A stretch of 64,000 bases of DNA from Sweltsa coloradensis (lineage: Eukaryota > Arthropoda > Insecta > Plecoptera > Chloroperlidae): NCBI GenBank assembly GCA_024449915.1, contig JAMZAV010000447.1, positions 310,001 to 374,000 on the forward strand. The letters run 5' to 3'. The notes beneath the pieces were generated by a model, which was given only the letters and a program-made list of their open reading frames with translations, had not been told where the DNA came from and made no database searches. Positions 23,256 to 33,984 of the stretch are shown here, piece by piece. The translations under genes were made by a program, and so were the position numbers. The number at the start of each line of letters is the position of its first letter. The stretch's first letter is position 1.

Positions 23256-23600
23256 GATCTCATTACTTTTTCTAGTTCCATTGCAAAATTATTAATTGTT
23301 AAAATTTAATAATTTTATCAATGTGTTGATTTAATTTCTAGAGAATTACCAATTAACAATAGGATGTAAAATATCAAGTGGCCCAAAGACTTGGTTTTTG
23401 TAAACAATGTAGGCGATTTTTGTACTTGTATAAGGCTTATATTAAAACCTTTTTGGAAACCTTCCAGCACACTTTTCCATTTTTTTTTCAAAAGGAACTA
23501 CATCACCATTACCTTAATGTCCATGTAAAATATGAACGTTGTAGCCCCACTCGTTTGGTCAGAATCGCTGGGCAATGGAAACTAACGAATTAGATAGTAG
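23256..23600 (-). mobile_element. Fragment of Helentron-like family C
   Basis: Shares AACCTTAATGTCCATGTAAA-type sequence and GAACGTTGTAGCCCCACTCG with 46800-46880, 53700-54000 and 60540-60650, which lie inside elements with complete ends. No ends are preserved here. Confidence 0.6.
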
Positions 23601-23898
23601 TAGCCAGTAGTAGTAGTAATCCTTAAAGTGATTTTGAGCATGTTTCAAGTCATATTTTCACCAAGAAGAAATGTTCGTACCCCAACCAAATTTGGCATGT
23701 GTTGTCGGGTACCTAAATCCCCTCGATTTTGATAGTTTTCAAGTGCACATCACGTTTCATGACAGCTGGGTAACACCTCGAAATCACCCCAACTCTGCTT
23801 GCTGTATAAGGTGCCAGAGTGTGTAGCGCACCGCGGCTTGGCTGCGGCGCCCTAACGGGCACCTAGAAAATGCTAAAACGTTCGTCTAATGTTTTCAG

Positions 23899-24181
23899 AA
23901 GATGGGTATCGCTTGTCAAAGCCTTCTGTTCCTGATGCTGGCGCTCCTGGTGGCAGCTCAAGGCCTCGATGAGAACATACAACCATCCGGACCTAAACAA
24001 CTGGTCCCTCTGAACATCTTCAAAAGAGACACGGGGAAGCCAGGAGCCGACCTGTCCCTGACCAATCCAGGCGAGAATGCAGCCGACGCCGCCGGTACTA
24101 GGACCGCTAGGGTTAAATGCCCAGAAGGATCCATTTTTTCCAGGAAATTGGGAAGATGCCTACCGCGTCTGGTATAATAAA
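23899..24181 (+). CDS. Secreted secapin-like peptide (CDS 23902-24177)
   Basis: 91-residue predicted secreted peptide, paralogue of the gene at 17200. Signal peptide at residues 1-21 (MGIACQSLLFLMLALLVAAQG). The propeptide keeps the KR in NIFKRDTGKPGADLSL. The mature block has C73 and C86 in CPEGSIFSRKLGRCLPRLV: basic, with 12 residues between cysteines. Acceptor GTTTTCAG|AAG precedes the ATG by three bases; exon 1 is 21669-21714 (intron about 2.2 kb). The polyadenylation signal AATAAA (24176-24181) overlaps the stop codon. The first two-thirds is almost identical to the sister gene while the mature block differs strongly. Likely an immune or venom-type effector; not proven. Confidence 0.87.
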
Positions 24182-26887
24182 CAATAATATGTGCATGGTA
24201 AAACAATTGAATATTAAATAGAGATACGTGAAAATAACGTTTTGGGTATATCAGTAAATATTATTAGAAATACTCGCAGGTTTCTCAAATCAAATTTAAT
24301 TTTGTATTGAATTTCTTTTTTAATCAAAATTTGAAGAAATTTGAAAAATAATCAAAAAAATGTTGAATTTAATTTAACTTCATGAAGAAATTTTTAAATG
24401 CAAATTGCAAAGAAACCTCAAACACCTGTTTTTGAAGGTGAGTGAAAATGTTAGGCCCTTTAATGTGAAATGCAAACCAAAGTGCTATGGAATGAAAATG
24501 TAACATGCTAATGCCTTCGCGCATCTCTAACAAAATATTCTATTGCCCCTGGGCCATCTTATATAGCTACAGGCGAGCATGCAAGAATGTTGATTTTAAC
24601 ATAAACATTTACTTATTACCATTCAGCTAGCCAACATATTACATAACAGCAATAACCACATTAACATACAATATATTAGAGAAAAACTTTAAAATTGCAT
24701 TATGATGGGAACAACCTAAAATAGTGTGATTTAATGTTTAAAATACTAGCCATAAAGATTGGTATTTACTAACTATTAGAAATTAGGAATACATTATGTA
24801 TGTTTTCTTATATCTTTTCTCAAATTTGGTAGTGCTACGTGTAATTGTATACGAAATTTTTATTATAACAGAAAAAATGTAAAATGTACAATAACTGAAT
24901 GAAAATAAACAAAATAAATAATAATTTATTTAATATAACCAATACCCAATTTTTGTATAATATGTGGTGATTAAATGTCCGAGAAAACAGTGATGTATTT
25001 TATTTCGCTTAAAATGTTACGTCCATGCATCATGCAATGTCATTGTTGCCACGATTAAAACAATTTGTATTGATGTTAGACAGTATCGATATTAGTTTTC
25101 TTTCTTCGCCTATAAATTTTATAAAATTTCACTGCCAGTGGTGGCTGAAGCGTAAAGCGCGTGACTCTTATTTGGAAGGTCCTAGATCAGAATCTCTGAC
25201 CAAAACCCTGGTTTATTTTCCGATGTTTTAAGTGAGTTTCATATGACGTCACACCAACAGTTACTGCCATGGCCGACTGGTGGGCAAAGCAAAAGTAACG
25301 TTGGCACCTTCTAAAAACATGTTAAAAGGATGAATTTTATTGTAGATTCTTTAAAGTTGCATAACATTTGGCACTTGAAATCAATCGAATATGTATGCTA
25401 CTAGCTGTTATAAACGTTGTAGCAAGGGAACAATGGAAATTGAAACTTTGTTTTTTTTCCAAAACAATTAAAAGCTGGAACCTTGTAAAAGCAGGTCTAA
25501 GGGCTATGCCAGCTGACCACTTTCGACGCTTTGGAAACAGACCTTACATTTCGTAGATGAAAATATATCTTTGTTACTGGAAGAATCTTAGCTATCAAAC
25601 ATGTTGACATTTTGCGTGTACACATTTTTAAATCAATGTAGACGATGAATCATACAGATATCTTTCAATCCGCCTAACGTAGCCATGTTAAAATTGTATT
25701 CTTTGCCTACCACGGCCTGAAGTTATTAGTAGATACTGCGCCGCCTAAAGCCTTCCTGAAACACTCGTTTACGAATGCAAGGGATTGAGTCCTCTTAAAC
25801 TGCTTTCGGACATCCCTTCACAACTGTCCAAATTCCAAAAATACTTAGTTATGCACTTGGAAGGGGGCATGCATTGCATCCTGGGCAGGCTTCTACGAAA
25901 AAATTTAAAATTTGAATTTGTCGTAAAACTTCGAAAGGCCGTCGCTGCATTACTGTTAATATTTAAACCACGCGAAATTATATGATTTTATTAATATCTA
26001 ATAGAACTTTACGCAAAATCGAATTAGTAGCTACTCGGTCCAATAACGTTTTTTAAACTTCATCATGCATAACAAAGTTTTCGAATATTACATTCAATTT
26101 AAAGTAGGCTGTAGTGGGCCTCCATTTTTATTAAGTTCCTCCAGTGCGCGATTTGATCATTTTTGTTGATGTTGGATTTGATGCAGCATTTAACTTGGAC
26201 ACTGTATTATATGTTGACTCGAGCGTTAAGCGCTTGACTCTAATTCGAGATGTCCGGGGTTCAAATCCCGTCGAGACCGGCAATCCTGACTGAAGATTTT
26301 TCCCGAAGTTTTCCTCAGTCGTAAATGCGAATGCAAGGAATTGGGTCCTCTTAAACAGTCCTCAGACATTCCTTCACAATTGTCCAATCCGCAATATAAC
26401 TAGTTGAAAACCTGAAGAGGGGCATGAATTGCACCGTGGGCAGGCTTCTCACAAAAATCATTATTATATAATTATAATATATTGTATTAGTATTAGAGGG
26501 TGACAGGTAGGCCTACACAGTACGTGGGGCAGATGCTCTTCCTGTCATTCTCGCATTCACACATAATATAATCAAACACGTTCAAATGTTGTTTATGAGA
26601 ATACGAATATAATAAATAAAATAAATTTACCATGGAACGACCTGCCGCCCGCCCTCAAAGACTGCACAGTGAGTACTGTCCCTTCCCCGTGCTGCAAGGA
26701 GCACTTGTGGCAGAACCTCTGACAGGAGCCGTGTTAGTTTTGTACTTCAGCGAGGATCTTCGCGGCACGAGATTTCTTCATAGTTTTTAAGTTTTTAAGC
26801 AAAATGTTTGCTAGCGTCGACGCCGTTTCTTGTCGTTGTTGAATGTAATTATGACAAGGATAAACAAAACGAAACAAAAAAACATAA
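24182..26887. other. Downstream flank and intergenic region with SINEs
   Basis: 24190-25000 matches the flank of the gene at 17200. Then come two SINEs of another tRNA-derived family (S3). A clear copy is 26212-26455, with B-box GGGGTTCAAATCCC and body GGGTCCTCTTAAACAGTCCTC...GGGCAGGCTTCT. A broken one has its head near 25140-25200 and body at 25740-25885. A 30-codon stretch at 26633-26722 (WNDLPPALKDCTVSTVPSP...) looks like a LINE ORF2 C-terminus. No supported gene. Confidence 0.5.
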
Positions 26888-27684
26888 TTGGATGAGCGTA
26901 GCGAGCGTAGCGAGCGAAGCGAAGATTCCATTTCACTACACTGGAGAAAAAAAAACGGAATGTTTTTCTTTTTTTTTCTTCTTTTTTTATGTTTGTATTT
27001 TTGTGTGTCTGTTAACACGATTCCGGCTAAACCGATACTCCAATTGCGATGAAATTTTCTGGAGACCTTTGAAATTTCTGAACGAAGAACTGCCACGTTT
27101 TTGAGCGCAATCGAAAAATTATTTCTCATAAAAATCGCAATTTTACGATTTTTTTCGATTTTTACAAAATTTCTTCAACTTATAACACCTAGGCCTACAT
27201 GCTTTATCTGAATGTAATGATTTTTTCACAGAACCTTTATTTTATGAATTAAGGTATTCTTGTGAAATTTGAGCGCAATCGAAAAACTGTTTCTCATGAA
27301 AATCGAAATTTTACGTTTTTTTTTTCTTTTTTAAAACAATTCTTTGACTTATAACACCTACATGCTTTATCCTATTGTAATGATTTTTTCACAGAACCTT
27401 AATTTTATGAATTAATATATTCGTGTAAAATTTGTGCGCAATCGAATAATTATTTCTTATGAAAATTTCAATATTACGATTTTTTCCTTTCTTAAAATTA
27501 CGATTTATTTTAAAAAATAAAAATTTAAGTTGATTTTTTAATTAATTTTATTTATTTTTTTTTTAAATCTTTAACTTAATAATGATTTTTTCACAGAACA
27601 ACAGAAAATCCGCCTAACAAATGGCAGCTCAATGCACCAATTACGCTCATCCAGCAACGCGGCGGGACTTAAGCGTTTTCCTAG
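26888..27684 (+). mobile_element. Helentron-like element, family B, complete
   Basis: TTGGATGAGCGTAGCGAGCG at the 5' end; TACGCTCATCCA, the AACGC/GCGTT hairpin and CCTAG|T at the 3' end. Ends only about 140 bp before the kappaB-like site of the next gene. Confidence 0.85.
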
Positions 27685-27827
27685 TAATAAAAAATAGTTC
27701 GTACGAATTAGACACTTTTTCTATTTTGGGAGATATTCCTGAATGTACTGTCGGTAGTTTCGGGTGCTTTTAATATTTGCGGTTGTCCTTCCTGTTTCAA
27801 CCACATCCATCACGTTCCTGCTCCGGG

Positions 27828-27837
27828 AGGATATCCC
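27828..27837 (+). promoter_or_regulatory. KappaB-like site before the proline-rich peptide gene
   Basis: AGGATATCCC within CCGGGAGGATATCCCGGG. The same core sits upstream of every SLW-unit first exon (31889, 47150, 55786, 58739, 61031). Candidate binding site for an NF-kappaB-family factor. Confidence 0.5.
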
Positions 27838-27971
27838 GGGTTTTCGGACAAGTCCCGGTTCCTCCTGACTTCCCGCCACGACAAGAGTTTTCAGAGAATC
27901 CGCGGCATCTTCCGACAGTGATCGTGATAGAGGAGAGGTGGACGTGGCCAGAGCAGACGAACTATCTACAA
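27838..27971 (+). other. Likely non-coding exon 1 of the gene at 28714
   Basis: Downstream of the kappaB-like site the sequence runs to ATCTACAAG|GTGTGTGATG, an acceptable donor. The exon start is unknown; CCGACAGTGATC near 27910-27925 could be the initiator. Confidence 0.4.
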
Positions 27972-28709
27972 GGTGTGTGATGGTAGTTGTACTATGAATA
28001 ATTAGGTAAATAGGTAGCAATAATAATGAATTAATTTGATTGGAACATTTCGCCGAGTCGAATTTTTATATATTATGTACTTTAACTTTTCAGTCCAAAC
28101 TGAGTGGGCTATGATCAGAAAAGAAGTAAAATACTTTTTTTAACAATATGGCGAAATGTCCCGATAAAATAATGTGACGCCATTATTATGTTTGGGCCAC
28201 AAAAACTATAATTTTAAATTATAATAATAATAATTTTCTAATTTGCGTTTTGATGAATTTCAAATCGGTTTCACCTGATCATTTTTTGTTTCACGAAGAA
28301 AGAGCAGCATACCAATCTAAAATGTACATTTAGACAATAGTGACTTGAAACTGTGCACAAATATACACTCAAATTTCACCCATTCTTGGTAATCAGCATT
28401 ATTTTGACAGAACTACTTGCCCATATTACGAGAAAAAAACGTAGAGGATTCACAGAAAAGATAGTCGGGAACGTCCATGATGATGATGGCCAATATATTT
28501 AGGACCAAAATCCTCTGAGGTCACGAGGCATCAAGATCGTCCCCATATTATTTCTTAGAATTTTTTGGGGGTACGGGTGGGCTTAATATTTTCCTGTTTC
28601 TGTAAATTCATTCACCCTTCAATAATTAGCTGGAAAATACGTTTTAATTATATTTCCACTGAGAATCAACCCTCCAAGCTCAAAATTTATGTTTTTTTTT
28701 ATATTTCAG

Positions 28710-28884
28710 TATAATGGGTAGCACGTCGCGATGGCTCCTGCTCCTTGTGAGTCTGTTCCTGTTGGGAACTGAGGGGGACGCCGCGGGCTACTCGGGAAGA
28801 CAGGACCCCTATCGCAGTCGGCCGGTGCCCTACCTTAGACCATCTATACCCTTCGGTAGACGGATAGCGCGGCAATATTCGTGA
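28710..28884 (+). CDS. Secreted Arg/Pro-rich peptide (CDS 28714-28884)
   Basis: 56-residue predicted secreted peptide. The signal peptide MGSTSRWLLLLVSLFLLGTEG is plainly homologous to those of the cysteine peptides at 33368 and 57127 (MGSTSLWLLLVLM.LLTTEG). The mature part has no cysteine and is rich in Pro and Arg: RQDPYRSRPVPYLRP, then SIPFGRRIARQYS. That composition is typical of proline-rich antimicrobial peptides of insects. Acceptor ATTTCAG|TATA precedes the ATG by four bases, the same spacing as in the SLW genes. A conserved intron block (28240-28709) links it to 12229 and 30751. Either the mature region was replaced, or a frameshift remodelled an old cysteine block. Function is inferred from composition only. 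Confidence 0.75.
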
Positions 28885-29809
28885 AGCCGACCTGCGGACA
28901 GTTCTAAGAACGAGGTGGTGGCAAAACATCGCGCGCGCTGCGTTTGACTGTATGCAAAGATACAGTAAAGAGCTGTAAAACAATGTGGATTTTCATTCCA
29001 CGTGCAAATATTTTACTGAATTTATTTTTCGTAATGTAGGACACTATTTTACTTCGATTATTATTGTGGTTATTTTACCAAATATATATTTCAAGTGAAT
29101 ATAGACCTGAGAAAGCACATGGCCTGTCATGAACATAATATGCCTTATACTTCTGGTATATAATGGCTGTTGAAGGCGATTTGGTATTATTATATAAATA
29201 AAATACAGTATAATGTATAAAGTGATTGTTGTGTTATCATTTTTATAGCTCACTATAGTGCAAAATATCATTTCGTATTCATATGCATAATTATTGTTTT
29301 GAACTGTTTTTCACACAAAAATTGTTATATTTGGATGGAACATAGGCCTAGTTCATTTAAAAAAGTGCAGGCCATATTCGTTCTACTATTATTTTGTATG
29401 CCCTCACTACAGCCAAACAATAACAAAGTGATTTTGAGAATGGTGACATCTGATGTACCCCTCCCCCCCCCCCCCCCCCACCCTATTCCTCAACAAACAA
29501 CCTCACTTGCATAATAGGCACCTTTATCAAAAATCAAAATATTGATTAATTTAACATTTTAAGTGTTACAAAATTCTGTTCTATATAATACCATCAATCT
29601 TTGATACCATCACTACTTATTCAGCCATTCCCCCATGAACCCTATTTGCAAAGGGTTCCATAATAATTATGTCATCTTGGGTTTTTGATAGATTTTTTAT
29701 TTTTTAATAGAGCACAATAGGTTACAAAACTAAAATGACACTGTTTACAAATTATATTATTATTTTACCATGAAAACACGATGTTTTAAAAGCTTTTTAT
29801 TCTGAAATT
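28885..29809. other. 3' flank and spacer
   Basis: No gene. Possible polyadenylation signals near 29196-29204 (AAATAAAATA). A poly-C run (29461-29479) is present. Confidence 0.4.
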
Positions 29810-30341
29810 TGAGAAAATTTGAGTTTTGGAGAATTCCGCTTCAACCTGCTTATTTTTGGTTTCACATAGACTATACTATTACTACAGCATTACCAATCTA
29901 CAATGTGCATTTAGAAACTTGCACGAATAATATAAACTCTTAACACGCAAAAATATGCGTTCCGAAATTACACCTTCTCTTGGTAATAAGCATATTTTGA
30001 CCAAACCACATGCTAAATTACGTAATGATTTACAGACAACGTAGCTGAGTATACCTACGTCAATGACGGCCAATTTTATACCAAAATCCTCTAAGGTCAC
30101 GGGGCTCAAAGGTCGTCCCCTTGTTATTTCTTATGTGAGATTTACCGGACGTCTAGATCGAAAATTAACGTAAGGAAAATTTACTGGTAACGGTGGACCA
30201 CATTTGTTCTGTTTTAAATTCATAACTAGTTAGTCAAAATGAAATATATTTTTTGAGTTTGGTGGGTGAAGGGTGAATACCCCTTTTAGAAAAAACATTT
30301 CCTTCCCGTAAATAAAAAAATATATGTAGGCTACAGATGAT
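29810..30341 (+). repeat. Third copy of the conserved intron block
   Basis: Matches 11700-12228 and 28240-28709 (for example AAGGTCACGGGGCT, AGGTCGTCCCC, TTATTTCTTATGTGAG). It ends at an acceptor-like GTAGGCTACAG followed directly by an ATG-repeat microsatellite (30339-30358) where sister genes have the start codon, so the local start region is disrupted. Confidence 0.6.
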
Positions 30342-30750
30342 GATGATGATGATGATGAAGATGTTGAAATCTGGGATATTTCCGCCAAACACATAGAAAT
30401 AAATTTCTATCGGAATATGGTTAAAATAATTAAATCTTCTTTGATGTGTTGTCCCTGGAATAAATATGCATAATACATTTTAAGAACCATCACATTTGTC
30501 GAAGTAACGAGAGATTCACTACTTCTAGTACGGGAAATTACTGTACGTTCAAATGGTACTACGCTCTTCTTGCCACCACCGACTTCCGAGAATCTCTCCC
30601 TCTCTCTCACTCTCTTTGTTCTCAGCTCGGCTTCAACCGCTGCAACGGCAGGTATACGCGCGGCGCTCTGTCCACCCGATATATGGTCTAAGTGCCCTAC
30701 TCGCGACCACCGCCAGCCAGACACCCAACAACCGAGCCACCGCCTTCTAA

Positions 30751-30882
30751 CTTCCCACCACGGTGGGAGGCGGCATAGACTCACCGCTCAGCGACCCAGA
30801 ACCAGAATGTCCGGAGGACCATCAGTTCATCAAGAACAAGTGCAGAAGAGTCGTCTTTTTTAGAAAATTCCGTACCGGATAA
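30751..30882 (+). pseudogene. Secapin-like peptide C-terminus in a broken or differently spliced gene
   Basis: The open frame ends VGGGIDSPLSDPEPECPEDH, then QFIKNKCRRVVFFRKFRTG. The ECPEDHQFIKNKCRRV block is a full match to the cluster's cysteine motif (10 residues between cysteines), and VGGGIDSP parallels VGGIDAP in the gene at 33368. An in-frame TAA (30748-30750) separates it from the upstream frame, and no signal peptide is in frame. An alternative is a short intron (donor CGGCAG|GTATAC near 30651, branch-like CTAAC near 30746, acceptor GGCATAG near 30778) joining a hydrophobic upstream frame that lacks an ATG. The homology is sure; the gene's integrity is not. Confidence 0.65.
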
Positions 30883-31880
30883 CTTTTTAGATATTTGCTG
30901 TTTGGTTTTAATTTAGAAACCTAACAACATATTTACCCTTGATGCTGACATTTGTTTTTTAAATTAATGCTAATATAATAACAAAAAAATATTCTAAATC
31001 ATACTTTAATTAACGTTGTTATCAACAATAGGATTAGCAACAGAGGAGCAGACGAAATGTTTGTACTGAAGTCAATAATATGTCAGTGTCGATTTATATT
31101 GATTGGTTGTTTTCAATAATTTAGTAATAAAAATAAAATACAATAATAAACTTACTAAGACAATTTTATACGACTACGGTCCGTGAAAACGACCCAATTT
31201 AATAAATAGAAGATAAAATAGATTCCATAAAATTATAAGCTCAAGTTATATAAAGTTATCGGTAAGTTAAGTAAATGTAGTGTTCCATCAACTCTAACCA
31301 TAAAATTAATCAGGACTTTTAATCCAGCTATCCGTGGAATACGTCTAGTTTTAATGATTTGTGTAAGAAAACCTGAAAGTCAGCTGAATTTAAATTATAT
31401 TTATTTAATGTAACATGAACGTTTATAAAAATCCACCAAACATTACAAAATTGTAAAATAATATAATTATCGATTATTAAAATCAGTAGAGTGAGTAAAA
31501 CGTTTAAAAAAATATCCTTAAATACTATGTTTCTGGAACTGGCTGCCATTTTCCTTCAGCTATTATAATTAATTAATTATATATTATAAGAATAATAGTA
31601 ATATTTATGGGCATTAAAACATATCAAAGCACAGAGGACAATATACATAGCAAACATAATATTAATATTAACTTATACTAACAATAAAAATTGCTGATAG
31701 ATTCCAAAAAGGTTGATTGTATTAAGAAATAAAGAGCTTATTATATAATTAATTGTTTCTAAAAATAATTTAAAACTTTTCTAACTGCGCCACTAGATTA
31801 AAATGTAGAATGGCGCAGATTGTAAACTTCCTAATTTACCAACAAAGCCAATTCAGGCAATCATTTAAGGCAATCATCCT
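30883..31880. other. Spacer before SLW unit A
   Basis: AT-rich, no gene. The part near 31780-31830 is a diverged copy of the unit boundary seen at 44730, 54320 and 57880 (AAAATG..GAATGGCGCAG.TTG..AAACTT). Confidence 0.45.
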
Positions 31881-31888
31881 GTTCAACA

Positions 31889-31898
31889 AGGATATCCC
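31889..31898 (+). promoter_or_regulatory. KappaB-like site, unit A
   Basis: AGGATATCCC in the conserved context CATCCTGTTCAACAAGGATATCCCGAGAT; only the 10-bp core is a candidate binding site. Confidence 0.6.
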
Positions 31899-31974
31899 GA
31901 GATAATGGAAACACGAGGTCGTTATCATGGATCACATTAGTGGATAGCGGGTCGGCGACCGAACAGTGGCGAGT

Positions 31975-32042
31975 TTCGGAACTGTTATGAGCAGTGTACG
32001 TTCAATCACAGAAGACAGCTTCATCGGACACTTATTTCCACG
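31975..32042 (+). other. Non-coding exon 1, unit A
   Basis: Ends CACTTATTTCCACG|GTAAGC at 32042, aligned with donors at 47272, 55934, 58868 and 61158. The start is approximate; this unit has lost the clear ATCAGTTT initiator of units B to D. Confidence 0.6.
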
Positions 32043-32485
32043 GTAAGCTTGTGTTTGAATAATTGATTTCTTTGAGATATTAGATTTATCACCCTACAAT
32101 CGAAATTTAATTCGATTTGAATTTATTGATAATCGATCTTTATAAATAAATAATACTATATTACTCGAGAGTATATAATAGAATTTTGTTTATCGATCAA
32201 TATTCGATATATTAAAAAAACAAAAGGGGAATCTCTTAAGGGGGTATTACACTTGGGTCGCCGCCAACTGGTTACAGCTTTTGGTTGGGTTTTGGGTCGT
32301 GGTTGGCTACAATTGCCTATACAGAGTACTTTCTAAACTGATAACTGCAATCCCTGGTTGGATTTGTATGCTACTGAGTATGCGCACAGTGGTTCTGCTC
32401 ACTTTCAATTGTAACCAACAACTAGCCAGTTGGCGGCGACCCCAGTGTAATACCCCCTTTTGGACTATTGTTCAATTAATAACTT

Positions 32486-32871
32486 GTGTGGCTCGTTGGT
32501 CTTGTTGTTAGCGTATCTGCTTCCAATGCAGAAGGTCCAAAGTTCGATTCCCGCCAAAGTCCATCAGTTCGAGTATTAGGAGTGTGTAAACGGTGAGTTT
32601 GGAGCCGTCCTATAGCAACGAAGCACATAATAAATTCAGAGTTGTTCTGAATCGGCCTTGTTGATTCTGGCGTTGATCCGCGGGTGTTCGCACTGTCCAT
32701 ACCACTGATTGCTATATTTCCTATTAAAAATGTCGATCTTTGGTTGGTTATCGCTCACTCGTTAATTGCGTCGGGGCCTACAGGGTAGGCTTACTCACTT
32801 TGATTTACTGTCCCCCACTGAAAATCAGTTATATAACTGAGTGGGTAGACTATAAATACTATTTATTTATT

Positions 32872-32906
<35 letters not shown>

Positions 32907-32921
32907 TTTTTTATTTATTAT
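32486..32921 (+). mobile_element. tRNA-derived SINE, family S1
   Basis: GTGTGGCTCGTTGGTCTTG head, B-box AGTTCGATTCCC, body, then GTGGGTAGACTA and an (ATTT)n tail running on to about 32925. In the unit A intron. Confidence 0.85.
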
Positions 32922-33363
32922 TTTTTTATTTTTTCACAACTTTGCCATCAAACAGTACAAACAAAGAAGCACTACACTCACTAAAGGATGTGCAGATAAA
33001 ATTTACAGTTGATAATTACTTAGAGATTATATGAGTATTGGGGAAGATCGCGATCATTTTCCATCAAGGAACTTTGATCATAACTTGTAAAGTTAATAAT
33101 AATTGGCTACTTTGAAAGACGATTATTTGCTTTACCAATGTACAAATATTTTCAAAATATTATAGGCCTGCTTTTAAAAATGTGTGGAGAAAAAAGTTTG
33201 AAAAGGGTGTCGCCAAAACTTCATAACGATTTATACGACCTCAGGCTTGCGTTATTTTACCGGGTTCGAACCCCGGTAGGATGGATTTTGAATTTCTGAA
33301 TTGTATTAAATATTATCGATACCCTTCCCCAGCCCTACACAATGCTATTAATTTCTCTTGTAG

Positions 33364-33679
33364 TACAATGGGCAGCACATCGCTATGGCTGCTGCTCGTG
33401 CTAATGTCCTTGTTAACCACGGAGGGGAATACTTCGGCCATCCCTGGAAGAAACCTGGATACCTATCATACCTCTCACACGCGGTCGCTGTACGTGTCAG
33501 AAGAGGGAAGAATTACTCCACAAGACAAACTAGGTGCATCTCAAAACAACCTTCATAAACGCATCGTTGGCGGCATCGACGCACCTCGTACACAATGCCG
33601 GGGCAAGAATTTCAACGTCGTCAGAGGAAAATGTAGAAGAATTTTGTCTTGAATTTATTGGGGGCGGAAAATTTATGTA
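33364..33679 (+). CDS. Secreted secapin-like peptide, SLW unit A (CDS 33368-33652)
   Basis: 94-residue predicted secreted peptide. Signal peptide MGSTSLWLLLVLMSLLTTEG; propeptide NTSAIPGRNLD, then a segment with EEGRITPQDKL that is shared only with unit D. A dibasic site HKR precedes IVGGIDAP. The mature block has C77 and C89 in CRGKNFNVVRGKCRRILS; this copy has R where others have P after the first Cys, and one extra residue between cysteines. The ATG four bases after acceptor CTTGTAG matches units B, C and D, so I reject the longer upstream frame from 33281, which is intron. The 3' UTR is split by the 10.7-kb element at 33680-44396 and resumes at 44397, with AATAAA near 44417. Confidence 0.87.
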
Positions 33680-33984
33680 CACTGTTTAAAAAAATCGCAA
33701 ATACTACATATGCTGCAGTAACATTTACTACATCGCTCTAGTAAGCGCCATCTGCTTCAAATGCTGTAACGGCAAAAAGACCTAAACCCGAGAGCATTTG
33801 TACATTTTTTGCTTTTTTCTGATGTTCTTAAAATACTGCCTTTGGTTTAACTAAAAAGAAAAATAAATCCTTAGCATTTATGAAGTAAATGCGTAGAAAA
33901 AATCCACATTATGTTTGAAAAATATTGCAGGGGTAAAATGCAAAATTTTACTCAACAAACTGAAGAAAATTTTACGGCGCAAAC

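Noticed and set aside
25368..25556. 62-codon frame with a weak hydrophobic start
   Set aside because: No splice or promoter context, no relation to the peptide family, and flanked by SINE fragments.
27777..27980. 67-codon frame near the kappaB-like site
   Set aside because: Overlaps the predicted promoter and exon 1 and reads through the donor; no homologue in sister units.
33281..33367. Longer N-terminus for the unit A peptide
   Set aside because: The added codons lie in the intron before the CTTGTAG acceptor; the sister genes all start at the ATG four bases after it.
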